In this document: positions 1 through 10,956 of the stretch, in pieces
Layout: each line of letters opens with the position of its first letter
Position numbering within the stretch: the stretch's first letter is position 1
NCBI GenBank assembly: GCA_029834535.1
Contig: JAQMWT010000077.1
Location: forward strand, 62,001-126,000
From: Chrysophaeum taylorii
Lineage: Eukaryota; Sar; Pelagophyceae; Pelagomonadales; Pelagomonadaceae
Length of the DNA stretch: 64,000 nucleotides
Direction of reading: 5' to 3'
The notes under the pieces: model-generated
Database searches by the model: none
Told to the model about the DNA's origin: nothing
Seen by the model: the letters and a program-made list of their open reading frames with translations, nothing else
Made by a program: the position numbers and the translations under genes

Positions 1-2599
1 CCACGGGCTCCTTCCACTCTTGCTCCATGGGCACATCGTGCTCGACTGTCACCAGATCGTGCGTGACCGGTTCGATCAAAACATCTTTGGTCTCATCCTC
101 GATTTTACGCATCTCTTCCGGAAACTCCACCGGCGCGTCGTCAGCTGCGGGTACCACCGGAATCTCTTCCGTGGTGGGCTTATCGTCAACGACCACAGGC
201 TGTTCGACAATGGGCTTCTTCCTCTCCATGTGCATCTCCACCAGCGTGTCGTCAGCTGAAAGTGCCAACGGAGTCTCATGAGCCGAGGGCTCCATCTCTG
301 CAACGACCGCAGGTTGTTCGAACACTGGCTCCTTCAGAGGCTGTTCGAACACAGGCTCTTTCCTCTCCACGTGCATCTCCTCAGGCGTGTCGTCAGCATA
401 GGGCGCCACCGGAGTCTCATCAGCCGCAGGCTCCACCTCCGCAGCGACAACGGGCTGCGCGGACACTGGCTTCTTCCACTCAACATGCATCCCCACCGGC
501 GTGTCGTCAGCTGCGAGTGCCACCGGAGTCTCGTGAGCCGAAGGCTCCTCCTCCGCAATGACCACAGGCTGTCCGAACTCTGGCTCCTTCCTATCCATGT
601 GCATGTCCACCGGCGCGTCGTTAGCAGAGGGGGGCGCCTCCGAAGTCTCTTCAGCCGCAGGCTCCTCGTCTGCAACGACAACGGGCTGTTCGAACACTGG
701 ATCCTTCCTCTCGACGTGCATATCCACCGGCGTGTCATTAGCTGCGGGCGCCATCGGAGTCTCTTGAGCCGAAGGCTCCTCCGCCGCAACGACCACAGGC
801 TGTTCGAACACTCGCTCCTTTCTTTCCACGTGCATCTCCACCGGCGTTCTGTCTGGAGCGGGCGCCACCAGAGTCTCGTCAGCCGCTGGCACCTCCTCCG
901 CAACGACCACGGGCTGTTCGAACACTGGCTCCTTCCTCTCCACGTGCATCTCCACGGGCGTGTCGTCAGCTGGGGGTGTCACCGGAGCGGGCGCCACCGG
1001 AGTCTCGTCCGCGGTGGGCTTCTCGTCGGCAACGACCACCGGCTGTTCGATAATGGGCTTCTTCCTCTCCACCGGCGTGTAGTAAGCTGCGGGCTCCACC
1101 GGATTCTCGTCCACCGCGGGCTCCTCGGCAGCGACCACAGGCTGTTCGAACACTGGCTCCTTCCTCCCCACGTGCATCTTCACGGGCGTGTCGTCAGCTG
1201 TTGGCACCACCGGAGTCTCGTCAGCTGTGGGCTCATCCTCCTCAACAACCACAGGTTGTTCGAAGCCTGGCGGCTTCCTTTCCACGTGCATCTTCACCGG
1301 CGTGTCGTCAGCTGAGGGCTCCACCGGAGCCCCGTCCGCGATGGGTTCCTCCTCGGCATTAACTGCAAGCTGTTCAACCATGGGCTCCTTCCTCTTCACG
1401 CGCATCTTCACCGGCGTGGCGTCAGCTGCGCGTGCCACGGGTGTCTCATCCGCAGTGGGCTCCTCCTCGGCAGCAACCACAGGCTGTTCGACTATGGGCT
1501 TCATCCCTTTCACGTGCATCTCCTCCGCGGTAGGCTCCTCCTCGGCAACAAACACAGGCTGTTCGTCCATGGGCTCTCTCCCCTTCACGTGCATCTCCAC
1601 TGGCGTGTCCTCAGCTGCACGCACCACCGTAGTCTCGTCCGCCGCGGGCTCCTCCTCTGCAACGACCGCAGGCTGTTCGACCATGGGATCCTTCCTCTCA
1701 ACGTGCATCTCCACCGGCGTGTCGTCAGCTGCGCGCACCACAGGAGTCTCATCCGCCGTGGGCTCGTCCTCCGCAACGACCGCAGGCTGTTCGACCACGG
1801 GCTCCTTCGTGTTCACGTTCATCTCCACCGGAGTGTCGTTAGCTGCGGGTTTCACCGAAATCTCGTCCGCCGCGGGCTCCTCCTCCGCATAGACCGCAGG
1901 CTGTTTGAACCCTGGCTCCTTGTTTTCCTCCACAGGTACATCTTGCTCTACGAGTGCCATATCGACCAGCTCGACCTTGACCGGTTCTGTCGGTTCCTGC
2001 TTGGTCTCATCATCCACAAACTTACGCGTCTCAATCGGCATCTCCACTGGCGCATCGTGAGCTGCAGGCTCCACCGCCTTGTCATCCGCCGCTGGCTTCT
2101 CCTCGGTGAAAACAGCGGGCTGATCAACAACGAGCTCCCTCCGATCTTCCTCCGCTGACGCATCTTCCTCCTTGAACTGCTCGACCTTTACCGGTTCGAT
2201 CGGTTCCTGCTTGGTTTCATCATCCTCAAATTTACTCGTCCCTACTCGCGTCTCCACCGGCGCGTCGTCAGCTGCGGACTCCACCACCTTGCCGTTCGCT
2301 TTCTCGGCGATGACCGCAGGCTGCTCGACCACGGGCTCATTCTCGTCTTTCTCCACAGGGACATCTTCCTCGACTGTCACCGTTTCGACCTTGACCGGTT
2401 CCGTCAGATCCTCTTTGGTCTCATCCTCACATTGAAGCGTCTCACCCACGCTGGAATCACTCTCGTCGACCGAGAACCTAGCTTTGCCGCTCAGAAAACC
2501 ATGCAATCCCGTCACCCGAGCCACTCTTTTTCTTAACACACGGATCGAGGACTGCCGCTTGGGTGAATTGGGTGAATTCTTCTCCTCCGGAGCTGTCAT
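1..2599 (-). CDS. Acidic V/E/P-rich tandem-repeat protein, 5' part (runs off window)
   Basis: An open frame on the minus strand runs from an ATG at 2599 to the window edge (at least 866 codons), with an in-frame stop upstream near 2683. The first ~60 residues are basic and Ser/Pro-rich. From about position 2330 down to the edge the protein consists of degenerate ~38-residue repeats (roughly 17-20 copies) built around ADDTPVEMHVERKEPV and FEQPVVVAEEEPAADE. The product is strongly acidic and low in complexity, so it is probably an extended or disordered scaffold, wall or cytoskeletal repeat protein. I do not recognise a family. The many plus-strand and other-frame open stretches here are mirrors of the repeat. 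Spacing of about 114-118 nt between units, a multiple of three once indels are allowed for, supports coding. The C-terminus lies outside the window, so membrane or anchor domains cannot be judged. Confidence 0.75.
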   Translation of the reverse strand, partial: MTAPEEKNSPNSPKRQSSIRVLRKRVARVTGLHGFLSGKARFSVDESDSSVGETLQCEDETKEDLTEPVKVETVTVEEDVPVEKDENEPVVEQPAVIAEKANGKVVESAADDAPVETRVGTSKFEDDETKQEPIEPVKVEQFKEEDASAEEDRRELVVDQPAVFTEEKPAADDKAVEPAAHDAPVEMPIETRKFVDDETKQEPTEPVKVELVDMALVEQDVPVEENKEPGFKQPAVYAEEEPAADEISVKPAANDTPVEMNVNTKEPVVEQPAVVAEDEPTADETPVVRAADDTPVEMHVERKDPMVEQPAVVAEEEPAADETTVVRAAEDTPVEMHVKGREPMDEQPVFVAEEEPTAEEMHVKGMKPIVEQPVVAAEEEPTADETPVARAADATPVKMRVKRKEPMVEQLAVNAEEEPIADGAPVEPSADDTPVKMHVERKPPGFEQPVVVEEDEPTADETPVVPTADDTPVKMHVGRKEPVFEQPVVAAEEPAVDENPVEPAAYYTPVERKKPIIEQPVVVADEKPTADETPVAPAPVTPPADDTPVEMHVERKEPVFEQPVVVAEEVPAADETLVAPAPDRTPVEMHVERKERVFEQPVVVAAEEPSAQETPMAPAANDTPVDMHVERKDPVFEQPVVVADEEPAAEETSEAPPSANDAPVDMHMDRKEPEFGQPVVIAEEEPSAHETPVALAADDTPVGMHVEWKKPVSAQPVVAAEVEPAADETPVAPYADDTPEEMHVERKEPVFEQPLKEPVFEQPAVVAEMEPSAHETPLALSADDTLVEMHMERKKPIVEQPVVVDDKPTTEEIPVVPAADDAPVEFPEEMRKIEDETKDVLIEPVTHDLVTVEHDVPMEQEWKEPV
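150..2330 (-). repeat. Coding minisatellite, ~115-nt unit, about 17-20 degenerate copies
   Basis: The plus strand shows recurring GTGCATCTCCACCGGCGTGT and GGCTGTTCGAACAC motifs at about 115-nt spacing (for example near 370, 483, 599, 717, 829, 943, 1170 and 1286). Copies differ by substitutions and whole-codon indels. The frame on the minus strand stays open throughout, so the array has diverged under coding constraint and is not a simple satellite. Confidence 0.8.
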
Positions 2600-3168
2600 C
2601 TCTTGCGCAACGCTCGCGGAGAATGGAGGGTCGACATCGAGAGTGTAGTACAGAGATACGCGGATGAGCTTACGTACATACTGTTATGATCGACACTCAG
2701 AATCTAACCACATCAGCATACTGAGTTCCGAGATCAGATGCTGTCGCGTGCGCTGTCAGAAGAGTGAGTTTTTTGACATCATGTTGAGGGTTTTTTTGTT
2801 TTTTTTGAAAGTTCGGCCGTCCAAACGTTGTTTGGAATCGGAACAGGCGGTTTGTACGTAGGTAACAGCAACAGAAAATTTTTGTGTGCGTAGCACAATG
2901 CTGTGAATGCTGCGAAAACTAGGCAGGCCAAGGAACACGACGGCGGAGAAGAAGAAAGCGCCCTATGCACGAGCTGACGCCCTGCGGGAACTATCTACGG
3001 ATCGACTCATTGTAGTGCACCGACTAGGACCAGGTCCACCCGCTAACCGGCCAGCGGCTCCTCTGTATATGATAACAAGAGCGTGCAGCGGAGAGGCAAT
3101 CTTGTCCGATGCATGCATATAATGAGGCGGAATCTACAAGTCGCGGAAATGGCAGTCGAAGACAGGGG
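2600..3168. other. Intergenic spacer, no gene seen
   Basis: This holds the upstream region of the repeat-protein gene (start 2599) and the 3' flank of the CH-domain gene (stop 3169). A T-rich run lies near 2785-2810. Short open frames in all directions have no recognisable protein character. No other feature was identified. Confidence 0.5.
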
Positions 3169-6100
3169 TCAGCCGTTCGCGTAAAGACGCGATCTTTCTG
3201 CTGAAGGTAAGCGGACGCGGCTTGAATGGGGGTTGAGGATCCCGTCGGCCCCATCATGGAACAAGGGCGCAAAATGCATTGTCTGACAGAAAACGAGGTT
3301 CATCACGTCCTCGTACCAAGCTGCTCGCTGCTTGACATAGCGAGCTGCCAGCAACTCCTCGAGCGGCCTACGCGGCGGATGGTGATGTTAGTGGGACATG
3401 AGAACAACAACACGCACTGGCTAATGGCCAGTGCTTCGGCGGCGAGGAGGTCGCGCTTGGGCGTGAAAGCCCTGTTTGCGACAAGCGACGAGACGCTATC
3501 CACAAAGAACCGCCAGCGCTGGTATCTCGTGGCTATGACGCCCAGCGAAACGTCGAGTCGTTGCCTCGTCGAGCGTTTGTTGTTGAGCACGGGCAACAAG
3601 ACTTCGTCAAAGGCTTCGTCGGGGAGTCTCATCACAAGCTCCGTTAAAAATGCTTCGAGGCGCTCGCGCGACGGCCGCTGACGCGTGCGCGCCGCCGAAT
3701 CGACGAGAACAACGTCGCCTTCCTGCCATAAAGATTCGTCGCCGTCATCATCGTCTTCAGACTGACGCGACGTTTGTTTGGAATCGAGGAAGTCGGCGTC
3801 GCCAACAACGTCGTCCTGGTTCGCCGAGATGAGTGACGTACTGGGCACGCCCCACACCGCGTGGGCGTAGTCGACAGCGGCCGCTAGGTCGATCCGAGCG
3901 TCACCCGTAGGCCTCGGACACGACGTCACGGATTCCACGGGCGTCTCGAGGTAGTCGTCGGCTTTGTGAACGGCTTGATCGTTGACCTGGAGAAATCTTT
4001 CTAAGGCTTTGAGCACGAGCAGCAGGCCGAACCCGTCGCCGAGGGCCGCAACGACGTCGTACGACTGGAATACGCGAGCGAGCTCGTCTTCGTCGATAAT
4101 GTCGTCCGAGCTCATTTGCTCGATATGGAGCCAAGCGAACTCGACCAAAGCGACCGAGTAATCGAGGTCATCGCCGCTGTTATCGTCGTCCGGAAGCCGA
4201 AGCCAACCGCCGATTAACGCTCCGGGGGCACCCGCACGGGCGGACGCCGCCGCGATGTCGGACGCGTAGATCCCCAGGAGGTCCGTATCACCCGAGAGGC
4301 TGGCGATGCGGACGTCGGTCGCGTCGAGAGGCGCGACACCGTAAGCCTGGCGCGCTTCCTCGAACGCGCACCGCCTCGCCTCGACTCGCGACCCGCGCGC
4401 GTTCATGCAATCGTCGTATTTGCCTGTCCTAGCTCCCGCGGGATCAAGCGCGGCGAGCACCGCGTGCAACGCGCGAGCACTGTCGTCGGTCGTTCGGCGG
4501 TCATGCACGGCGCTGGGCGGCTGATCACCCCGTCGCCGAGCCATGGCCAGTCGGACGAGCGCAACGCCGCGCCTCGCCTTGGCTCGGAGCCATACGAGGG
4601 CCGCGCGCGTGCGGAGCGACGGCGATCGCGCCGCCGTAGCGTCGAACCGAGCGCGCCAGGGCGGGAATCGCCGCCGGTCACTGATGACTGCAGCGAGGTG
4701 CGATAGGAGGAAGGCGTCTTCTGCAAAACAACTTGTAGCTGTGGTTGGGAGTGACTGCGGGTCTTCTTCGCAATTTGAGAGGGACTTTGCAGCCCGAATG
4801 ATCGCGGCGCGGCCACCCGCGTCACGCGCCGCGCACAATGCAGCCTCGTGCTCGCAGGCGAAAGGCACGGCGGAACCCATCCCACGCGCCACGAGTTCGT
4901 CGACGAGGTTGACATGGTAGGGGAGCACCCCCGGCTTGAGCAACATGGCAGAGAGTACGGCACGTGCCGTACTGTCTGTTTCGCCAAACGCGGTCTCGTT
5001 CCCGAGCGCACGATTGAGCCCGCGGAAGCCACCATCTTCGCGTGCCTTCCAGAGTGTCGCAGCCCATTTTCCGATGCGTTTTGCATACATGTTGAGGCCT
5101 CGTCGGGCAAGGGGTAAAGACAGCCGTTCTGCGATGAGCTGCGCGTCATTTATAGCCGAAGTCTCGCCCGCCTCGAGTCCTACGAGACTGCCCAAGGCGT
5201 TGAGAAGGCCTGAGGATGAGTCCTTCGCGTGATTCGCTGCCGGCGGCACCTCGGGCGCGTCCCCCATGGCGAACGGATCTGCCAGAAGCTCCGCCAGGGC
5301 CTGGCGATCCCTTCTTTCGTCAACGCCCAAGTCACACAGCGCCTCGTCAATCGAAACTTTTCCACCGGCCTCGCGGGCCTCCCAAAGCAGTTCGAGCTTG
5401 TCGGGAGTCACGGTCGTGTGCACATAGTCTGCAAATACGTGGCGCTGAAGAGACAGCTTGTCTTTCTTATGTCGAAACTTTTTTGAGGTCGCGCTCGCCT
5501 CGTCGACGAGAGCCTTGGCTGCGTATTCGAACACCGCGCGAGTCGGACGACGCTCAAAACACCGCTCTCGTGTGACGACCGTCGGGCGACCTTTGAGCCT
5601 TGTATTTGCATTGCCACGCTCCTGCTCATTGTGCGTCTTGTTCATCATCCAAGTCTGCGCCTCGCCGTTCGCCTCCCTCGGCGAAGGTACCAAGATTGCC
5701 GATGTCCGTTGCCACGGCATCGGCGTCGACGGCACCCCAGCCATCGGTGCCCGAGGCACCAAAACACGAACAGGCGGCCCAACACGCGCAGGCGACGGCG
5801 CAAAAAATGTTGACGCTTCCGGCAACGGCGCCTCCGCCTCTAGTGGTGGCTCTGTTCTCGTTTGAACAACGTCGACATCGTCATCACTACCGGAGCTCTT
5901 TGAGGGCGGCCAGGCGCGAAGGGTAGGGCATGAAGCCTTGGCGGCTGCCACCGAAGGCTTGCTGGTCTGCTCGTCGTTGGCAGCTCCTTGTGATGGCCCT
6001 TCGCCTCGCGACGACTTTGCCGCCTCCGGAGGGGCTCGCGCGGGCAATCCACACACGCGAGGTAACGACAAGCGGAGCTCGGACAGGTAGGTCAAAACCA

Positions 6101-7168
6101 AAGCTTCCTGGTGCATGCATTCGGGAACGCTCGGGTCCAGAATCATTGGTACGTTGTACGAGGCGCGAGCTCGCCTGCGGAGGTGAGAAAAATAAAAATC
6201 GTGCGAACGCCTCAGGATGGATGTCCACGCACTCAAAAGCCTTTCCGAGGTCAGCCTCGGCGTCTCCCGACGGGTCGTAAGCAAACCGCGAAGGATCTGT
6301 CGCGTGAAGCAGCGCGAGGAAGAGCCGCCCATCCTGTACGCACTTATCATTCCAGGCGAGCGTCCCGTCGTCGTCGTCGTCGTCGTTTATGACGTCGTCG
6401 TTTATGACGTCGTCGTTTATGACGTCGTTGTCTGCCGCCGAGGTTAAAGGACGACGACGACTCCGATTCTCGGGTTCGAGACCGACGCGCGCCGCGCGCC
6501 TTGTTGCCCAAGCCAGAACCGTGGACTTGAAGGAAATCGGGTTGCTATCGAAGCCGCCGTCCTGGCTGTAGTGCGTGATGATCCACCAGATGAGCGAGAG
6601 CACGGCAAGCGGCTTTCCTTCGACGACATGCGCCGCGTCGGGGAGCTGCTGGCGGCCGTTGGTGAGGAATTGGTTGAGGTACTTGATGACAATGGACACG
6701 TTCTGCATCGCGAGGAAGACAGTGTCGCCGACGAGCGGCTTGCCGACCGCGACGATCGCTCCGCGCGATAGCACGGCTACGAGGTAGTACAACACCAGAC
6801 CTGTGTGCAAGACGTGTGAGCATCGAAACGTTTTTTGGATCGAGCGCAGTACCGTTTCGCATGTCCGCGAAAAGATCGTTGACAACGATATCGCGGCGCA
6901 TCGGTTCTGGGGCGTTCGCGAGCCTCGCGTTGACCCAGCAGGTAAACGCGGCCTTTTGGTACTGAACCTGCGCGCGACAGCTGCCACGGGACACGCCTCC
7001 TCTCACCCATTCGTGGGTATCCGATTCGTGCATAATGACCTCGGTGCGGATCTTTCGTCCCCAGGCGGATTGTCCGAGTCTTTCGTGCATCAGCATCGAG
7101 GCCCGCTTGGGCGTTCTTGGTGGGGAATGGGGAAGATTTTCGTCGTCGCGTCGCGGAATCACGCTCAT
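3169..7168 (-). CDS. Tandem calponin-homology (CH) domain actin-binding protein
   Basis: Exons are 7168-6853, 6800-6233, 6174-3418 and 3367-3169; they sum to 1,279 codons. Introns are 52, 58 and 50 nt, and the last contains ACTAAC before its acceptor. CH1 (about residues 70-200) reads FTCWVNARL, NDLFADMRNG, then NVSIVIKYLNQFL and LSLIWWIITHY. CH2 (about 225-330) contains DGRLFLALLHATDPSRF and, across the second intron, GKAFERARASYNVPMILDPS, which aligns without gaps to the end of spectrin/filamin/alpha-actinin CH2. An acidic VINDD tandem insert sits inside CH2. Three repeats of LWxAREDGGxxxxxxALG type follow (about residues 563-745), then two more CH-end-like segments (AFEEARQAYGV near 903, AVDYAHAVWGV near 1060). 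The protein probably binds or bundles F-actin. Tandem CH is secure; calling the later segments CH domains is inference. Confidence 0.85.
6369..6432 (-). repeat. In-frame microsatellite inserted in the CH2 coding region
   Basis: A GTC run is followed by three copies of a 15-nt unit (GTTTATGACGTCGTC on the plus strand). On the coding strand this gives an Asn/Asp/Val/Ile repeat ending in an Asp run, placed between the first and later helices of CH2. It keeps the frame open, so it looks like a tolerated loop expansion. Confidence 0.8.
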
Positions 7169-7415
7169 ATTGGTGGTGGTTCTTTCTTTCTTTCTTTCTT
7201 TCTTTCGATGTGTGTGTGTTTGTTTGTCTGTCTGTCTGTCCAGCCAACAAGCAAGCAAGGAAGCGAGCGCTCCAACGCGGGAGTTGCTTGTTTGTTTTCG
7301 GAAGAGGTGACGTGAGGATGTTCCTACAAATTGTATCCTTGGTGAGGGTAGTGAGGAGGGTAAGTAAGCGCAGGTGCGGGGACGATGGGTTGAGGTGCGA
7401 AAAAAAAAGCGCGCC
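7169..7415. promoter_or_regulatory. Bidirectional promoter region between CH gene and VPS41
   Basis: The two start codons are 247 bp apart and point away from each other. The spacer contains a TTTC-type pyrimidine tract (about 7180-7206), TGTG/TGTC repeats (7208-7240) and an A run near 7402. No defined binding site is claimed; shared regulation is inferred only from the geometry. Confidence 0.4.
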
Positions 7416-10268
7416 ATGCTGCAGTACGTGCGGTACGCCTTGCCGACGCGGGCAAACAACAATGGGGGCGCGCGCGAGCTCAGCCGCGAGACGGTGACCA
7501 AGGTCGCGCCCTTCGGTGGGTATCTCGCGCTCGGGACGGACCGCGGCAGCCTGTGAGTTAGTTGTTGGTTCGAGTTGGTTCGTTCGTCGGTTCCGACAAC
7601 GAAGCAACGTGAAATGCTGTGTGCTTCAGGTGGTTGCTGGACGGGGTGACGGGGTCGGCGAGCAGTGGCGTGCACATGCAGCCGCACAGCGAGGCGGTGA
7701 GTAGTAGGAGTAGTAGGAGAGCTCGCGCGACGCGCTTTTTAGGTGCGCGACATCGCGTGGGACGTGACGGGGTGTTACGTGGCGACGTGCGGGGACGACG
7801 GGTGCGTGGCGGTCGCGGGGCGAAGGAGCGGGGGCGACGCGGCGCGCGCGGACGAGTGGGTTGCCGTCGAGGAGCAGACGTACAGCGAGGCGATGCGGGC
7901 GGTGCGGCTGGACCCGCGGTACGCGTCTCGTCAGCAGCGGGTTTATCTCGCGGGCGGGGTCGGGGGCGCGCTCGTGCGTCACGCGCGAGGGTGGTTCAAG
8001 ACGCACAAGGACGTCATCGTGGACGAGGGCGAGGGTCCGATCGGGGCGCTGTCGTGGGGCACGCACTGGGTCGCGTGGTCGAACGCGGCGGGGGTGAAGA
8101 TAATGCACGGCGACACGTCGTCGCCCGTGAACTTCGTGCCGCGGCCCGAGGGCGCCCGTGGCGGCGGCGCCGAGGGATGCGTTTTGTTTTGGGAGGACGA
8201 GCACGCGCTGCTGCTGGGGTGGGGCGAGGTGGCGATGCAGATTCACATCAAGGTGGACCACGCGACGGTCCCGGCGGCGGCGGGGGCGCCGCTCGAGGGC
8301 GTCGTGGGCGCGCACGCGGAGATTGTTCGGTCGTTTAAGATGGACTGCGAGATACGAGGGATGTGTCCGTTCGACGCGCGGCACCTCGCCGTGTTGGGGT
8401 ACCCGCCGAGCGACGAGGACGAGGGCGAAGACCGCAAACACGAAGACGCGGCCGCCGTCGGCGGAGAGCGTCCCGAGTTCCAGGTAGTGTCGAGGGAAGA
8501 CGGCACGATCGCGAGCGCCGAGGCGCTGCCGGTGAAAGGGTACGAGTCGCTGGAGGCGTCGAATTACGCGCTGGCATCGATCGACGAGTTCGAGAACGCG
8601 CGGCGCGCGGCGACCTGGCAGCGCGAGGACTTCGCCGTGCTGGATCCGACGACGTTCGAGGCGGTCGAGCCGTCGCCGCGGATGCGCGGCGAGCCGCCGA
8701 GGTGGTACGTCGCGTCGCCGCGGGACGTGGTCGTGGCGCGCATCCGGGACGTCGACGACGCCGTCGATCTCGCGCTTTCGAAAGCCCCCGGGCGCGCGAA
8801 GGACGCGTTGGTGGTCGCGGCCGCGCACGCTCACCGCCTCAAACGACACCGCGTCCAAGACCTCGTCAAGGCGCACCTCGACGCGCTGCTCGGCGCGGGC
8901 GACGCGGAGACGGCCGCGAGCGAGTGCCGGCGGCTCCTGGGCGACACCGAGACCTTGTGGGAGTACTGGGTCCTCGCCTTCGACAAGCAGGGCGCGCTCG
9001 CCGAGCTGGCGCCCTACGTCCCGACCCGAAGGCCTCGCCTCGCGCGCAGCGTCTACGACATGATCCTCGAGAAGCTTCTGGCGACGAATCCGGCGGCGCT
9101 CCGGGACGTGCTCAAGCTCTGGGGTCACCCCGAAAAGCACGGCGACGAGCCCGTGTACTCGCTCGACGGTATCGCCGTGCGCGTCGACGAGCGCGCGCGA
9201 CGATCCGATTCCGAGTCGCCCGGAGACCCGGCGGTCGTCGAGGCTCGCGCGGAGCTCTTCGTTCTGGACGACCAACCCGAACGCGCCCTCGCGTGCCTCC
9301 TGAGCCTCGACCCCGCCGACCTCAGCGACCCCAACGTCGTCTTCGACCTCGTCGATCGCAGGGATCTCTACGACGCGGTCCGCGACCGCGTTTCCGAGCT
9401 CGCAGCGCTGTCGAAAGACCGCGCGGCGCGCGTTCTCGCGCGGCGCGTTGACCAGTTCCCGATCGACGCTGTCGCCGACCAGCTCGACGGCGACCCCGAG
9501 CTCCAGCTCTGGTATTTGCGGGTCGTCTTCTCCGAGATTCCCGAAGTCTACGCCGCGCCGGAACATCGCGCGCTTCACGCCAAGCACGCCAAGCTCTACG
9601 CGACGGTAAACCACTACCCGACCGCCGCGCCCGACGCCGACGACTACGACTCGGAGCTCATCAGATTTCTCAAGTGGTCCACCTTCGTCCCCCTCCAGGA
9701 GGCCCTCGACGCCTGCGCCCGCGCCCCTCCCCTCCACAACGAGATGGTCTACGTCCTCGGCGTCATGGGCGACGCCCGACGCGCCCTCTCCATTCTCCTC
9801 GACGAGATCGGATCGGTCCGCCGCGCGGTCGACTTCGTCGAGACACACGCGGCGACCTCCAAGGACTTGTGGGACGTCCTCGTAGCCCACGCCCTAAAAA
9901 ACGACGCCTTCCTTTCGGGCCTCCTCGACTACGCCGAGATAGCCTCCCGCCTCGTCGCCCAGATCCCCGACCGCGTCGAGATCCCGGGATTGAAGCACAA
10001 GCTCGTCCACATCTTTCAGGACCGGAGGTTCCAGAAGGTCGCGCACCAAATGTGTGCCCGGGCCGCCAAAAACGACTGCCTCGACCTCCTCAAGCAGCTC
10101 TACGCCTACCAGAACCGCGGCATCCGCGTCGACGCCCCGCTCGGCAACGCCCCCGTCCAACTCAGACCCCCCCGCGACCTCCTCACCTTCACGGCGTTCC
10201 GACCCCCCCCGGTGAAGGCGACAGCATCACGCCCGGACACCCCGCCTCCATCCTCCTCGCCCTCCTAA
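7416..10268 (+). CDS. VPS41: VPS41, HOPS tethering complex subunit
   Basis: Exons are 7416-7552, 7630-7696 and 7743-10268 (909 codons); introns are 77 and 46 nt. Frame joins give YLALGTDRGSLWLLDGVTG, then VRDIAWDVTGCYVATCGDDG, a WD40 blade pattern. The signature region KDVIVDEGEGPIGALSWG and VAWSNAAGVKIM matches VPS41 closely. The N-terminal beta-propeller (about residues 1-340) is followed by a helical clathrin-heavy-chain-like repeat domain to about residue 880. In other eukaryotes VPS41 links late endosomes or Golgi carriers to vacuole/lysosome fusion through Rab7/Ypt7. Animal and fungal homologues end in a RING-H2 domain; here the end is a Pro/Ser-rich tail without a Cys/His RING pattern. 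An in-frame ATG at 7374 is an alternative start. A long antisense open frame is a GC-bias mirror. Confidence 0.9.
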
Positions 10269-10291
10269 AACCTCCTCCTACTAATATATAT

Positions 10292-10918
10292 CTACACGAG
10301 GCGCGCGAGGAGTCTCTCCTCGAGGTCGACCATCGCGGCGTATTCCTCCTCGGTCTCGTGGTCGTAGTTCATGAGATGGCAGATCCCGTGGACGACGAGG
10401 AGCCTCACGCGGGCCTCCGCGTCGGCTTCGCCGGCGAGCGCGCCCGCCACGCCGCGCTCGACCTCCATACTCGTCGTCGGATCCTCCGTTTTGTCGCGCA
10501 TCCTCGCGACGTAATCCACCGATATGACCAGATCCCCGAGGTTGAGCAAATCCTCGTCGTCGACCGGCACCGCGTCGGGGACCTCGCCCGGCTCCGCCTC
10601 GTCGTGGAACGGAAAGCTAAGGATGTCGGTCGGCGCGTCGATACCCCGGTGGTCTCGGTTCAACTCCCTCACGACCTCGTCGGTCGTCAGCCAGATCCCG
10701 ACGTCGAAGGCCCCGCACCTCGCCTCGTCGAGGACCACCTCGACACATCGACGCAGCCGCGCCTCGTCGATCGCGACCACGTCCTGGTCGTTCCGGATCG
10801 CGACGTACCCCAGACGATCCACAGCGCTCGCACCGCCTGCGGAGGACCGAACGCGGTGGATGATCCCGCGCCGCGGGACGACGCGCCAGAGGCTTATTAT
10901 CAACGAGACAGGCCGCAT
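10292..10918 (-). CDS. ybeY: YbeY-family rRNA endoribonuclease, probably organellar
   Basis: A single exon of 208 codons starts at the ATG at 10918. The family core ELNRDHRGIDAPTDILSFPF and the metal site HGICHLMNYDH (H-x3-H-x5-H, about residues 177-187) are intact. Bacterial YbeY is about 155 residues and acts in 16S rRNA maturation and ribosome quality control. The ~50-residue basic N-terminal extension (RVVPRRGIIHRVRSS) fits an organelle transit peptide, so plastid or mitochondrial ribosomes are the likely target; that location is inference. Its stop is 23 bp from the VPS41 stop, convergent. It is divergent from the coiled-coil gene, whose ATG is 81 bp away. Confidence 0.92.
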   Translation of the reverse strand: MRPVSLIISLWRVVPRRGIIHRVRSSAGGASAVDRLGYVAIRNDQDVVAIDEARLRRCVEVVLDEARCGAFDVGIWLTTDEVVRELNRDHRGIDAPTDILSFPFHDEAEPGEVPDAVPVDDEDLLNLGDLVISVDYVARMRDKTEDPTTSMEVERGVAGALAGEADAEARVRLLVVHGICHLMNYDHETEEEYAAMVDLEERLLARLV

Positions 10919-10931
10919 GGAAGTTCGTTCA

Positions 10932-10956
10932 CCCGTCCGTTAAACGAACGGACGGG
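10932..10956. promoter_or_regulatory. Perfect hairpin/palindrome in divergent promoter
   Basis: A 10-bp perfect inverted repeat (CCCGTCCGTT / AACGGACGGG) with a 5-nt spacer lies 14 bp upstream of the YbeY ATG and 44 bp upstream of the coiled-coil ATG. It could be a dyad binding site for both promoters or an RNA hairpin in a 5' leader. Confidence 0.5.

Noticed and set aside
278-1892. Long plus-strand frames (345, 234 and 214 codons) over the 1-2600 repeat
   Set aside because: They are mirrors of the periodic minus-strand coding repeat, rich in Arg/His/Leu or Ser/Thr/Gly, and end irregularly, while the minus frame stays open from its ATG to the window edge.
150-2330. CRISPR-like array
   Set aside because: The units are direct repeats with no unique spacers, are diverged by codon, and encode protein; the window is eukaryotic.
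8363-9451. 362-codon alternative plus frame within VPS41
   Set aside because: Arg-rich frame-shadow of a GC-rich gene with no motif.
7626-9890. 754-codon minus-strand frame across VPS41
   Set aside because: Antisense mirror of a GC-rich coding region; the plus strand has clear VPS41 homology.
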